7,243 bases of DNA from JBHJOF01 sp050330055 (lineage in GTDB: Bacteria > Pseudomonadota > Alphaproteobacteria > Kiloniellales > JAKSDN01). Below the pieces are notes generated by a model that was not told where the DNA came from, did no database searches, and worked only from the letters and a program-made list of their open reading frames with translations. Shown piece by piece: positions 1 to 5,499 of the stretch. The stretch covers positions 1 through 7,243 of the forward strand of contig JBHJOF010000144.1 of assembly GCA_050330055.1 (NCBI GenBank), given 5' to 3'. Position numbers and translations under genes: made by a program. The stretch's first letter is position 1, and each line of letters starts with the position of its first letter.

Positions 1-278
1 ACCATGCCGCCCATCAGCTGCACGTCGAAGTGGCGCTGGCCCAGGGTCCGCTTGGCCGCCTCGCGCACCGTGGCGAAGGCCTCGACCAGCAGGTCGTCCA
101 GGCTCTCGCCAGCGGCGGCGCGGCCGCGCAGCCAGTCGGTGCGGGCTCGCAGATCGGTGTCGCTCAGCGCCTCGAGCTGCGGCTCCAGTGCGTTGATCGC
201 GTCGACGGCCTTGGAAAGTCCCTTGATGTAGCGCTCGTTGGCCGATCCAAAGAGTCGCTTGGCGAGCGCGCCGATCAT
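1..278 (-). CDS. secA: Preprotein translocase ATPase SecA, N-terminal part (cut by window edge)
   Basis: SecA is the motor ATPase that pushes unfolded preproteins through the SecYEG channel at the inner membrane. Reading leftward from ATG at 278-276, the 92 visible codons begin MIGALAKRLFGSANERYIKG and continue through INALEPQLEALSD (residues 29-40), the GESLDDLLVEAFATVREAAKR block (59-77) and QRHFDVQLMGGM (81-92). These match the start of SecA in order and spacing. The last block is the Q-motif region that contacts the adenine of ATP; the Walker A GEGKT motif would lie just outside the window. About a tenth of a typical 900-residue SecA is present. A GAGG Shine-Dalgarno-like sequence sits 5 bases before the ATG. 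An upstream ATG near 337 is out of frame, which supports this start. The gene is transcribed divergently from folE and shows no sign of damage. Confidence 0.95.
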   Translation of the reverse strand, partial: MIGALAKRLFGSANERYIKGLSKAVDAINALEPQLEALSDTDLRARTDWLRGRAAAGESLDDLLVEAFATVREAAKRTLGQRHFDVQLMGGM

Positions 279-331
279 GAAGACCTCGAGACTGGAAAGG
301 GGCTGGAAAAGGCCGCGCCTTGGTGCCGACA

Positions 332-360
332 GACATAGGGCCGGCTACCGGGTCTGTCAA
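332..360 (-). promoter_or_regulatory. Probable sigma-70 promoter of secA
   Basis: On the minus strand a perfect -35 hexamer TTGACA (360-355) is followed after exactly 17 bases by TATGTC (337-332), which matches three of six positions of the -10 consensus. Transcription would begin near 325 and give a leader of roughly 45-50 bases before the secA start at 278. The sequence match is direct; promoter activity is inferred. Confidence 0.55.
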
Positions 361-535
361 CGCGCGCCGCCGCTCCGGATTGCCTTGGGATCGCTGGGAT
401 TCGGCACTCATGCAAGCCTGATCCGGAGGCCCGGTCGGCCGTGATCGCGGCGGCGCCCTACGCGCTCGAACAAATAGCGAACATCAACCCGCACTCGGCG
501 GATGACAGGCGGATGACGCCGGGCTGCCACGAAGA
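361..535. other. Divergent secA-folE spacer, no gene seen
   Basis: The spacer between the divergent secA and folE starts is 345 bases (279-623). Apart from the two candidate promoters it holds nothing recognisable. Open frames on both strands here are short, have no similarity I can recognise, and lack Shine-Dalgarno sites. An in-frame ATG at 441 would extend FolE by 61 residues, but that stretch is unlike any FolE N-terminus and lies upstream of the candidate folE promoter. Confidence 0.5.
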
Positions 536-564
536 TTGCCGCGGCAGGCGGCGCTGGCTAGTCT
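536..564 (+). promoter_or_regulatory. Candidate promoter of folE
   Basis: TTGCCG (536-541) matches four of six -35 positions. It is followed after 17 bases by TAGTCT (559-564), a -10-like hexamer. Transcription would start near 571, leaving about 50 bases of leader before the ATG at 624. The eight bases TAGTCTGG (559-566) recur at 1661-1668 ahead of the TRAP operon, which suggests a shared -10 type. This is weaker than the secA promoter and is an inference from sequence only. Confidence 0.4.
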
Positions 565-623
565 GGCCGCCCGGCCCGAGCGGGGTGGTGGGCCGCCGGG
601 GCGGCAGCGAGGAACTAGAGGAC

Positions 624-1262
624 ATGACGGCAGACAAGCCAGTTTCCATCGACGTCTACCGTGGCCGCCTGGTGCCCCGGCCATCGCGCAAGGAGGCCGA
701 GGACGCGGTCAAGACCCTGATCCGCTGGGCCGGCGACGATCCCGAGCGCGAGGGCCTGGCCGGCACGCCGGACCGCGTGCTGCGTGCCTACGAGGAGTTT
801 TTCTCGGGCTACGACGACGACCCGGTGCAGCTGCTGCAGCGCACCTTCGAGGAGGTCGAGGACTACGACGAGATGGTGCTGCTGCGCGACATCCGCTTCG
901 AATCGCACTGCGAGCACCACATGCTGCCGATCATCGGCAAGGCGCACGTCGGCTACCTGCCCGAAAAGCGCGTGGTCGGCCTCAGCAAGCTGGCGCGCCT
1001 GGTCGAGGTCTACGCCTGCCGGCTGCAGATCCAGGAGAAGATGACGGCACAGATCGCCAACACCATCAACGAGGTGCTGCAGCCCAAGGGGGTCGCCGTG
1101 GTGATCGAGGCGGCGCACCAGTGCATGACCACGCGCGGCGTCTACAAGCCCGGGGCCTCGATGGTGACCAGCCGGATGCTGGGCGGCTTCCGCGAGGACG
1201 CCCGCACCCGGCGCGAGTTCCTGGCTATGATCGGCCATTCCAACCTGGGCACCGGCGGCTAG
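624..1262 (+). CDS. folE: GTP cyclohydrolase I (type IA)
   Basis: This enzyme converts GTP to 7,8-dihydroneopterin triphosphate and formate in the cytoplasm, the first step of folate (and other pterin) synthesis. It normally works as a toroidal decamer with one zinc per active site. The 212-residue product has the family's usual length. ESHCEHHMLP (93-102) holds zinc ligands C96 and H99 and catalytic H98. AAHQCMTTRGV (163-173) holds H165 and the third zinc ligand C167. EGLAGTPDRV (43-52) and the closing TSRMLGGFRED (182-192) are also typical. All three zinc ligands identify the zinc-dependent FolE class. I chose ATG 624 because the family starts here and GAGGA lies at 609-613; the open frame continues upstream to 441 without FolE-like sequence. 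It is divergent from secA and is probably transcribed alone. Confidence 0.96.
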   Translation: MTADKPVSIDVYRGRLVPRPSRKEAEDAVKTLIRWAGDDPEREGLAGTPDRVLRAYEEFFSGYDDDPVQLLQRTFEEVEDYDEMVLLRDIRFESHCEHHMLPIIGKAHVGYLPEKRVVGLSKLARLVEVYACRLQIQEKMTAQIANTINEVLQPKGVAVVIEAAHQCMTTRGVYKPGASMVTSRMLGGFREDARTRREFLAMIGHSNLGTGG

Positions 1263-1414
1263 CCTCCATTCGCCGGCCATTTCCGGCCATTCTCCCCGAT
1301 AGCTCACTCCCGTCGCCCTGTATTTCGCCCAGGCCATCCGCGCGTCTCAGGCAGGAGAAGCTCGCCCTTGCCACAGCCACGGCTGCAGCGCTGCGCATAG
1401 CTTCGCGCCGCGCA
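1263..1414. other. Spacer downstream of folE
   Basis: This stretch is non-coding as far as I can see. It has a 9-bp direct repeat, CCGGCCATT at 1273-1281 and again at 1283-1291, and a 6-bp inverted pair CTGCGC (1391-1396) / GCGCAG (1410-1415) leading into the next repeat element. No classic terminator with a T-run is present after folE. Long frames crossing it on either strand are out-of-frame readings of the flanking genes. Confidence 0.45.
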
Positions 1415-1542
1415 GTCGTCCCGGCACTTGTTGCCGGGACCCAATGGCCTATCCATGCCACGCTCTGACGCCATTGGGTCTCGGGGACGAGCCCCGCCTG
1501 CGCGGCCGAAGCCGCTTCGGCGCGGCGAAGGCCCGGGACGAC
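1415..1542. repeat. REP/BIME-like inverted repeat doublet (small palindromic element)
   Basis: The 128-bp element is bounded by perfect 10-bp terminal inverted repeats GTCGTCCCGG (1415-1424) and CCGGGACGAC (1533-1542). Inside is a perfect 11-bp inverted repeat GACCCAATGGC (1438-1448) / GCCATTGGGTC (1470-1480) around a 21-bp loop. Both arms are therefore diverged copies of one unit that runs from GCCATTGGGTC to CCGGGACGAC, placed in inverted orientation. The left unit is 34 bp and folds as a 9-bp hairpin (1418-1426 with 1432-1440). The right unit is 73 bp because about 39 bp with extra hairpins (1482-1496 and 1505-1521) are inserted. It contains no coding frame. Similar intergenic palindromes are common in alphaproteobacteria. 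It may also act as a transcription end or mRNA 3' stabiliser for folE; that role is inferred. Confidence 0.7.
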
Positions 1543-1657
1543 AGTGGTGTGTAGATGGGCGCTGCGAAACCGACGCGCGAAAACTGTGAATCTCCTAGGC
1601 CGTTCGCCCATATCGTTCGTGGGCCACAAATTCGCTACCGCCCCGCCGGCAAAAGCG

Positions 1658-1675
1658 TGATAGTCTGGTATACCA
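1658..1675 (+). promoter_or_regulatory. Candidate TRAP operon promoter with GntR/FadR-type operator
   Basis: TGATAGTCT (1658-1666) resembles an extended -10 element, and TGGTATACC (1666-1674) is an alternative extended -10. The latter is embedded in TGGTATACCA (1666-1675), a perfect 10-bp palindrome. FadR-subfamily GntR repressors recognise sites with GT and AC half-sites of this TGGT-ACCA form, and they often control sugar-acid and organic-acid transport operons. No good -35 hexamer is seen. The overlap of operator and promoter suggests repression relieved by the substrate or a catabolite. The palindrome is directly seen; the regulator class is inferred, and no regulator gene lies in the window. 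Confidence 0.45.
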
Positions 1676-1679
1676 CGGC

Positions 1680-1768
1680 GAGGGAAGGCCCCTGGCCGGC
1701 ATGCCGGCTCGCCCTCCCAGCGCCGACAAGTGACGCGCCAAGCGGCGACGCGCGGGCCTTGGCCCGCG
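1680..1768 (+). promoter_or_regulatory. Structured leader of the TRAP operon (two stem-loops)
   Basis: Two inverted repeats lie between the candidate promoter and the binding-protein start. The first centres on the perfect 14-bp palindrome GCCGGCATGCCGGC (1695-1708), flanked by GAGGG (1680-1684) and CCCTC (1712-1716), which can close an outer stem. The second is CGCGGGCC-TT-GGCCCGCG (1751-1768), ending 15 bases before the Shine-Dalgarno site at 1784-1790. They may affect mRNA stability or translation. I recognise no known riboswitch. Confidence 0.4.
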
Positions 1769-1795
1769 GCAACGATAAGGCTTAGGGAGGTTTCC

Positions 1796-2779
1796 ATGAC
1801 GCTCATCAGGCTATGCGTGCTGCTGCTGGCCACGGCCCTGCTGTGGGGCAAGGCGGAGGCGGCCGAGATCGAGCTCAAGTTCGGCCACGTCGGGGCGCCC
1901 GGCTCGCTCTTCGCCCTCTCGGCCGAGGAGTTCGCCAAGCGCGCCAATGAGAAGCTCGGCGACAAGGCAGAGGTGGTTGTCTTCGGCTCGAGCCAGCTCG
2001 GCAAGGACCAGGAGCTGCTGCAGAAGCTGAAGCTGGGTACGGTCGACTTCGCCCTGCCCTCGACCGTCATGTCGTCCGTGGCCGGCGAGTTCGGCCTGTT
2101 CGAGATGCCCTATCTGGTGCAGGACCGCGACCACATGGCGCGGATCGAGAAGGAGATCGTCTGGCCGAAGCTGGTGCCGGCTGCCGAGGCCAAGGGCTAT
2201 CAGATCATCGCGATCTGGGAGAACGGCTTCCGTCACATCACCAACAACGTACGCCCGATCAACACGCCCGAGGACCTGCAGGACATCAAGCTGCGCACGC
2301 CGAAGGGCGAGTGGCGCGTCAAGATGTTCCAGTCCTATGGCGCCAACCCGACGCCGATGGCCTTCTCCGAAGTCTTCACCGCGCTGCAGACCGGCGTGAT
2401 CGACGGCCAGGAGAATCCCTTCGCGCAGATCCACAGCGCCAAGTTCCAGGAGGTGCAGAAGTACCTCTCGCTGACCGGCCACGTCTACACGCCGGCCTAC
2501 GTCGCCGTCGGCAAGGAGAAGTGGGCGAGCCTGCCGGACGACGTGCGCCAGATCCTGGAGGAGACGGCGCGCGAGACCCAGGCCTACGTCTACGAGACCG
2601 CGGCCAATTTCGACGTCGACCTGCTGGAGAAGCTGAAGGCCGGCGGCATCGAGGTCAACGAGGCCGACAAGGCGGCCTTCGTCGCGGCCAGCAAGGGCAT
2701 CTACGAGGAGTTCGGCAGCACCGTCGACGGCGGCCAGGAGATGGTCGATAGGGCGCTCAGCCTGGCCGAAGGCTCGTAA
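1796..2779 (+). CDS. dctP: TRAP transporter periplasmic solute-binding protein, DctP family
   Basis: This is the periplasmic receptor of a tripartite ATP-independent transporter: it captures substrate and delivers it to the membrane subunits encoded next. The 327-residue product has a Sec signal peptide (R5, hydrophobic core 6-17, likely cleavage after AEA at 20-22), and the mature protein starts with the typical AEIELKFGHVG. Family landmarks are FGSSQLGKDQELLQKLKLGTVDF (63-85), WENGFRHITNN (141-151), LRTPKG (166-171) and ALQTGVIDGQENP (196-208). R167 is at the position of the arginine that clamps the substrate carboxylate in this family; R146 and N207 are also family-typical. A carboxylate substrate is therefore expected, but its identity cannot be read from the sequence. 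ATG 1796 is preceded by AGGGAGG (1784-1790) and gives a proper signal peptide; an in-frame ATG at 1730 would bury it. The symbol denotes the family, not C4-dicarboxylate specificity. Confidence 0.93.
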   Translation: MTLIRLCVLLLATALLWGKAEAAEIELKFGHVGAPGSLFALSAEEFAKRANEKLGDKAEVVVFGSSQLGKDQELLQKLKLGTVDFALPSTVMSSVAGEFGLFEMPYLVQDRDHMARIEKEIVWPKLVPAAEAKGYQIIAIWENGFRHITNNVRPINTPEDLQDIKLRTPKGEWRVKMFQSYGANPTPMAFSEVFTALQTGVIDGQENPFAQIHSAKFQEVQKYLSLTGHVYTPAYVAVGKEKWASLPDDVRQILEETARETQAYVYETAANFDVDLLEKLKAGGIEVNEADKAAFVAASKGIYEEFGSTVDGGQEMVDRALSLAEGS

Positions 2780-2801
2780 CGAGGGCTCTTAGCTTTGCGC
2801 A

Positions 2802-2831
2802 GGCCCGCCCCGGTCGCCGCCGGGGCGGGCC
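2802..2831 (+). promoter_or_regulatory. Intercistronic stem-loop between binding protein and membrane subunits
   Basis: GGCCCGCCCCGG (2802-2813) and CCGGGGCGGGCC (2820-2831) form a perfect 12-bp GC stem with a 6-base loop, 22 bases after the dctP stop. No T-run follows, so it is not a classic terminator. In binding-protein operons such hairpins commonly stabilise the upstream mRNA or partly terminate transcription, so that far more receptor than membrane protein is made. The structure is seen; the role is inferred. Confidence 0.65.
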
Positions 2832-2889
2832 GCGCCGCCCCGCGCACCATCCGAACCTGCACGGCAATCTCTGAGAGGGGGCCGCCGAC

Positions 2890-3438
2890 GTGACCCTGGT
2901 GCAGTTGCGCACTGCCTTCGAGCGTCTGCTCGAGGCGATCCTGATCTTCCTCATGGTGGCGCTCACCGTGGTTGTCGTGCTGGCGGTGATCTATCGCAAG
3001 GCCGGCGCCTCGCTCACCTGGTACGACGAGATCGCCTCCATCATGCTGGCCTGGATCACCTACTACGGCGCCGCACTGGCGGCCCTCAAGCGGGCGCACA
3101 TCGGCTTCGACGGCCTGCTGCTGGCGCTGCCGCCGGGCTGGCGGGCCGCCGGCGTGGTGCTGGCCGAGCTCTGCGTGATCGGCTTCTTCAGCGTGCTGGC
3201 CTGGACCGGTTGGCGCGTGCTGCAGGTGCTGGCGGGGGATACTCTGGTCAGCCTGCCGCAGGTGCCGGTACAGATCACCCAGTCGGTGATTCCGATCGGC
3301 GCCGCGCTCTTCATCCTCTGCGAGCTGCTGTCGCTGCCCGCCTACTGGCGCCGCGTGCGCGCCGGCCAGTCGAGCGAGGCGCCGCCGCCAGTTGATCCAA
3401 ACTCCGCCGACCAATCGGGCGGGACTGACCCGCGATGA
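2890..3438 (+). CDS. dctQ: TRAP transporter small membrane subunit, DctQ family
   Basis: This is the inner-membrane partner that scaffolds the large transport subunit and helps dock the binding protein. The 182-residue product has four hydrophobic segments at roughly 15-35, 47-66, 86-108 and 128-150, the standard DctQ topology. The family motif region WYDEIASIMLAWITYYGAAL (44-63) followed by KRAHIGFD (67-74) is present. Translation is taken from GTG 2890, with AGAGGGGG at 2874-2881 as Shine-Dalgarno; the next in-frame ATG (2953) would start inside the first membrane segment. The tail after residue 150 is hydrophilic and proline-rich. The stop overlaps the start of the next gene as ATGA (3435-3438), which indicates translational coupling. 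The 110-bp gap after dctP holds the stable stem-loop. Confidence 0.9.
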   Translation: MTLVQLRTAFERLLEAILIFLMVALTVVVVLAVIYRKAGASLTWYDEIASIMLAWITYYGAALAALKRAHIGFDGLLLALPPGWRAAGVVLAELCVIGFFSVLAWTGWRVLQVLAGDTLVSLPQVPVQITQSVIPIGAALFILCELLSLPAYWRRVRAGQSSEAPPPVDPNSADQSGGTDPR

Positions 3439-4718
3439 CTCTGCTGCTGATGCTGGTCGGGCTGATCGGCCTCATCGCGATCAACGTGCCGATCGGGATC
3501 GCGCTGGCCAGCGTCGCCGTGGTCGCCATGGTTATGACCCAGGGCACCTACATCCTGCCCAACGTGGCGCTGGTCATGTTCGACGGCGCCACCAGTTTCC
3601 CGCTGCTGGCGATTCCCATGTTCATCCTCGCGGGCGCGATCATGAACTCGTCCGGCATTTCGCGCCGGCTGATCGCTTTTGCATCAGCGCTGCTCGGCTT
3701 CATCCGCGGCGGCCTTGCCATGGTCAACATTGGCGTCTCGCTGTTCTTCGCCGAAATCTCCGGCTCGGCCGTGGCCGACGTGGCGGCGATCGGCTCGATC
3801 CTGATCCCGGCCATGAAAAAGCGCGGCTATCCGCGCGGTTTCGCCGCCGCGGTCACCTCTTCCTCGGCCAGCCTGGCGATCATCATCCCGCCCTCGATCC
3901 CCATGATCCTCTACGGCGTGATGTCGGACTCGTCGATCGTGCAGCTCTTCGTCGCCGGCATCGTCCCGGGCGTGCTGGGCGGCTTCTCGATGATGCTGCT
4001 GTCCTATTGGCTGGCCCGCCGCTACGGCTGGCCGGTCGAGGAGATCTTCCAGCTCGGCCGTCTCTGGCGTGCCTTCAAGGAGGCGGCCTGGGCCTTCTTG
4101 CTGCCGGTCATCATCCTGGGCAGCATCTTCGGCGGTCTCGTCACCGCGACCGAGGGCGCTGGCCTGGCCGTGGCCGCGGCGCTCTTCATCGGCGGCGTGA
4201 TCTACCGTGAGCTCGACCTGAGGTTCCTGCGCGAGGCGATCGTCGAGGGCGGCGTGCAGACCGCGGTGGTGATGATCCTGGTCGCCGCCTCAGCCCTGGT
4301 CGGCGTTTATCTGACCGAGCAGCAGGTGCCGCAGACCCTGGCCCGCGCCATCCTCAGCGTGACTGACGATCGCTATGTCGTACTCGCCATCCTCAACGTT
4401 TTTTTCCTGGTGATCGGCCTGTTCCTGCATTCCGCGGCGGCGATCATTCTGGTGGTGCCGGTGGTCATGCCGCTGATCAACCAGGTCGGCATCGATCCGG
4501 TGCACTTCGGCCTGGTGGTGACGCTCAACCTGGCGATCGGCCAGCAGACCCCGCCAGTGGCGAGCGTGCTCATCACCGCCTGCTCGATCGCCAAGGCCGA
4601 CATCTGGGAGGTCAGCAAGGTCAACATCCACTTCATCGTGGTTCTCTTCGCCGTGCTGATGCTGGTCACCTACGTGCCCGCCATCCCCATGTCGCTGGTG
4701 CGGCTGTTCTACGGCTGA
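3435..4718 (+). CDS. dctM: TRAP transporter large membrane subunit, DctM family
   Basis: This is the transport channel of the TRAP system, importing substrate with a sodium gradient across the inner membrane. The 427-residue product has the family's usual length and is hydrophobic throughout, with about eleven or twelve membrane segments. Signature stretches are FFAEISGSAVADVAAIG (104-120), SLAIIIPPSIPMILYG (146-161), GGLVTATEGAG (233-243) and NLAIGQQTPPVA (365-376). The glycine- and threonine-rich third and fourth motifs lie in the re-entrant hairpin regions that hold substrate and sodium in this family. ATG 3435 overlaps the dctQ stop by four bases, so the two membrane subunits are made together. 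It shows no truncation or frameshift. It ends the TRAP operon; the next gene is 233 bp away, behind a possible hairpin. Confidence 0.94.
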   Translation: MTLLLMLVGLIGLIAINVPIGIALASVAVVAMVMTQGTYILPNVALVMFDGATSFPLLAIPMFILAGAIMNSSGISRRLIAFASALLGFIRGGLAMVNIGVSLFFAEISGSAVADVAAIGSILIPAMKKRGYPRGFAAAVTSSSASLAIIIPPSIPMILYGVMSDSSIVQLFVAGIVPGVLGGFSMMLLSYWLARRYGWPVEEIFQLGRLWRAFKEAAWAFLLPVIILGSIFGGLVTATEGAGLAVAAALFIGGVIYRELDLRFLREAIVEGGVQTAVVMILVAASALVGVYLTEQQVPQTLARAILSVTDDRYVVLAILNVFFLVIGLFLHSAAAIILVVPVVMPLINQVGIDPVHFGLVVTLNLAIGQQTPPVASVLITACSIAKADIWEVSKVNIHFIVVLFAVLMLVTYVPAIPMSLVRLFYG

Positions 4719-4746
4719 TCGTTTCGCAACCGCTGCAAATCCGGGC

Positions 4747-4768
4747 GGCGGCGCGGGATCGCGTCGCC
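4747..4768 (+). terminator. Weak stem-loop after the TRAP operon
   Basis: GGCGGCGCG-style bases at 4747-4755 pair with 4760-4768, giving nine pairs including one G-U around a GGAT loop, 28 bases after the dctM stop. No T-run follows, so it may be a weak or Rho-assisted terminator, or an mRNA end stabiliser. Confidence 0.35.
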
Positions 4769-4820
4769 AAGTGTCGAAAAACCGGCGCAGAACAGCTATC
4801 GGTTGCTCCGGCGGGTCATA

Positions 4821-4832
4821 CATGCTTGCATG
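4821..4832. promoter_or_regulatory. Palindrome upstream of the USP gene
   Basis: CATGC-TT-GCATG is a perfect 12-base inverted repeat about 120 bases before the USP start, in the dctM-USP spacer (4719-4951). It could be a regulator site. I could not fit a convincing promoter to it, and the rest of this spacer shows no gene. Confidence 0.3.
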
Positions 4833-4951
4833 CGGGATAAGGTGGGGATGCGCGACCGAAGCAGCGAACCAGCCGGCGAGAACAATCATAGGTGCCGGCG
4901 ACAGACCGGGAACTTCGAACCCGGCCAGGAAAAGCAAGGGCGGAGAAGCGC

Positions 4952-5365
4952 ATGTACAAGAAGATTATGGTGCCGGTCGATCTGGCACATATCGAGAAGC
5001 TCCATAAGGCCATCAATACCTCGACGGATCTCGCCAAGCACTACGGCATACCGATCTGCTTCGTCGGGGTGACGGCGGAAACGCCGACCGAGGTGGCGCA
5101 CAATCCCAAGGAGTTCGGAGAGAGGCTTGAGCGGTTCGGCGCCAAACAGTCGGAAAGACACGGTTTGCAGATCGACACGGCGGCTTACCCGAGCCACGAT
5201 CCTGCCATCGATCTGGACGAGACTTTGATCAAGGCGGCGCAGGAGAACGGCGCCGACCTGATTGTCATGGCCTCGCATGTGCCGGGCGTTCCGGAACATA
5301 TCTTCGCCTCGAACGCCGGGGCCGTCGCCTCGCACGCCGGAGTTTCCGTCTTCGTCATCCGATGA
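4952..5365 (+). CDS. Universal stress protein (UspA-like), variant nucleotide-binding motif
   Basis: This is a small cytoplasmic protein of the USP fold. The 137-residue product begins MYKKIMVPVDL, with the conserved first-strand aspartate D10, and ends ENGADLIVMASHV (98-110) and SVFVIR (132-137), the usual last strands. Typical USPs carry G-x2-G-x9-G-S/T to bind ATP; the aligned positions here are A107, V110, S120 and N121, so the classical motif is lost and ATP binding is doubtful. GGAG (4942-4945) precedes ATG 4952; an in-frame ATG at 4892 lacks such a site and adds non-USP sequence. The gene lies between a TRAP operon and a BCCT carrier. USP TeaD is known to modulate the ectoine TRAP transporter TeaABC, so a regulatory role in uptake is plausible but inferred. 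Base composition looks less GC-rich than the TRAP genes. Confidence 0.85.
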   Translation: MYKKIMVPVDLAHIEKLHKAINTSTDLAKHYGIPICFVGVTAETPTEVAHNPKEFGERLERFGAKQSERHGLQIDTAAYPSHDPAIDLDETLIKAAQENGADLIVMASHVPGVPEHIFASNAGAVASHAGVSVFVIR

Positions 5366-5426
5366 CTGCCGGATCTTCTCGACGAGCCGGGAGCGAGGGC
5401 ACAAGTGAGAGCATTTCAGCCAATCA

Positions 5427-5439
5427 AACCGATTCGGTT
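5427..5439. promoter_or_regulatory. Palindrome upstream of the BCCT gene (site 1)
   Basis: AACCGA-T-TCGGTT is a perfect 6-bp inverted repeat with a single central base, 60 bases before the BCCT start. A second, overlapping inverted pair AATC (5422-5425) / GATT (5431-5434) extends it. It could be an operator; no regulator is encoded in the window. Confidence 0.4.
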
Positions 5440-5448
5440 AGGGCCTGC

Positions 5449-5468
5449 ACGTTGCGGTGCCGCAACGT
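5449..5468. promoter_or_regulatory. Perfect 20-bp palindrome upstream of the BCCT gene (site 2)
   Basis: ACGTTGCGG-TG-CCGCAACGT is a 9-bp perfect inverted repeat with a two-base centre, ending 31 bases before the BCCT ATG and 21 before its Shine-Dalgarno site. Its symmetry and near-absent loop fit a dimeric repressor operator better than a terminator, and there is no T-run. The regulator family is unknown to me. Confidence 0.5.
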
Positions 5469-5499
5469 CGAGCCGACAAAGCGACTGTGAGGAGGCATT

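Noticed and set aside
441..623. Upstream extension of the folE frame to an ATG at 441
   Set aside because: The added 61 residues do not resemble FolE, have no Shine-Dalgarno site, and would cover the candidate promoter; ATG 624 has a GAGGA site and family-like start.
615..1337. Long minus-strand frame opposite folE
   Set aside because: It is antisense to a clearly conserved gene, with a low-complexity valine, leucine and histidine-rich translation and no known domain.
536..1468. Long plus-strand frame overlapping folE
   Set aside because: It is an out-of-frame reading of folE, rich in arginine, alanine and glycine as expected from GC-rich shadow frames, with no recognisable domain.
1415..1542. 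CRISPR array or insertion sequence at the repeat cluster
   Set aside because: The repeats are inverted rather than regularly spaced direct repeats, and no transposase frame is present; a small palindromic element fits better.
1225..2070. Minus-strand frame of 281 codons across the folE-dctP spacer
   Set aside because: It runs antisense through the end of folE, the repeat element and the signal-peptide region of dctP. The translation is compositionally odd and has no family resemblance.
2701..3414. Minus-strand frame opposite dctQ
   Set aside because: It is a shadow of dctQ rich in histidine, glutamine and arginine; the plus strand encodes a clear four-helix DctQ protein.
4290..4937. Minus-strand frame opposite the end of dctM
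   Set aside because: It is a histidine- and aspartate-rich antisense reading of a membrane protein gene, with no supporting start signal.
4771..5007. Small plus-strand frames in the dctM-USP spacer
   Set aside because: They run into the USP gene out of frame, lack Shine-Dalgarno sites and show no recognisable sequence.
5422..5468. BetI-type choline operator before the BCCT gene
   Set aside because: AATC/GATT bits recall BetI sites, but spacing and surrounding bases do not fit the operator as I remember it, and no betI, betA or betB is in the window.
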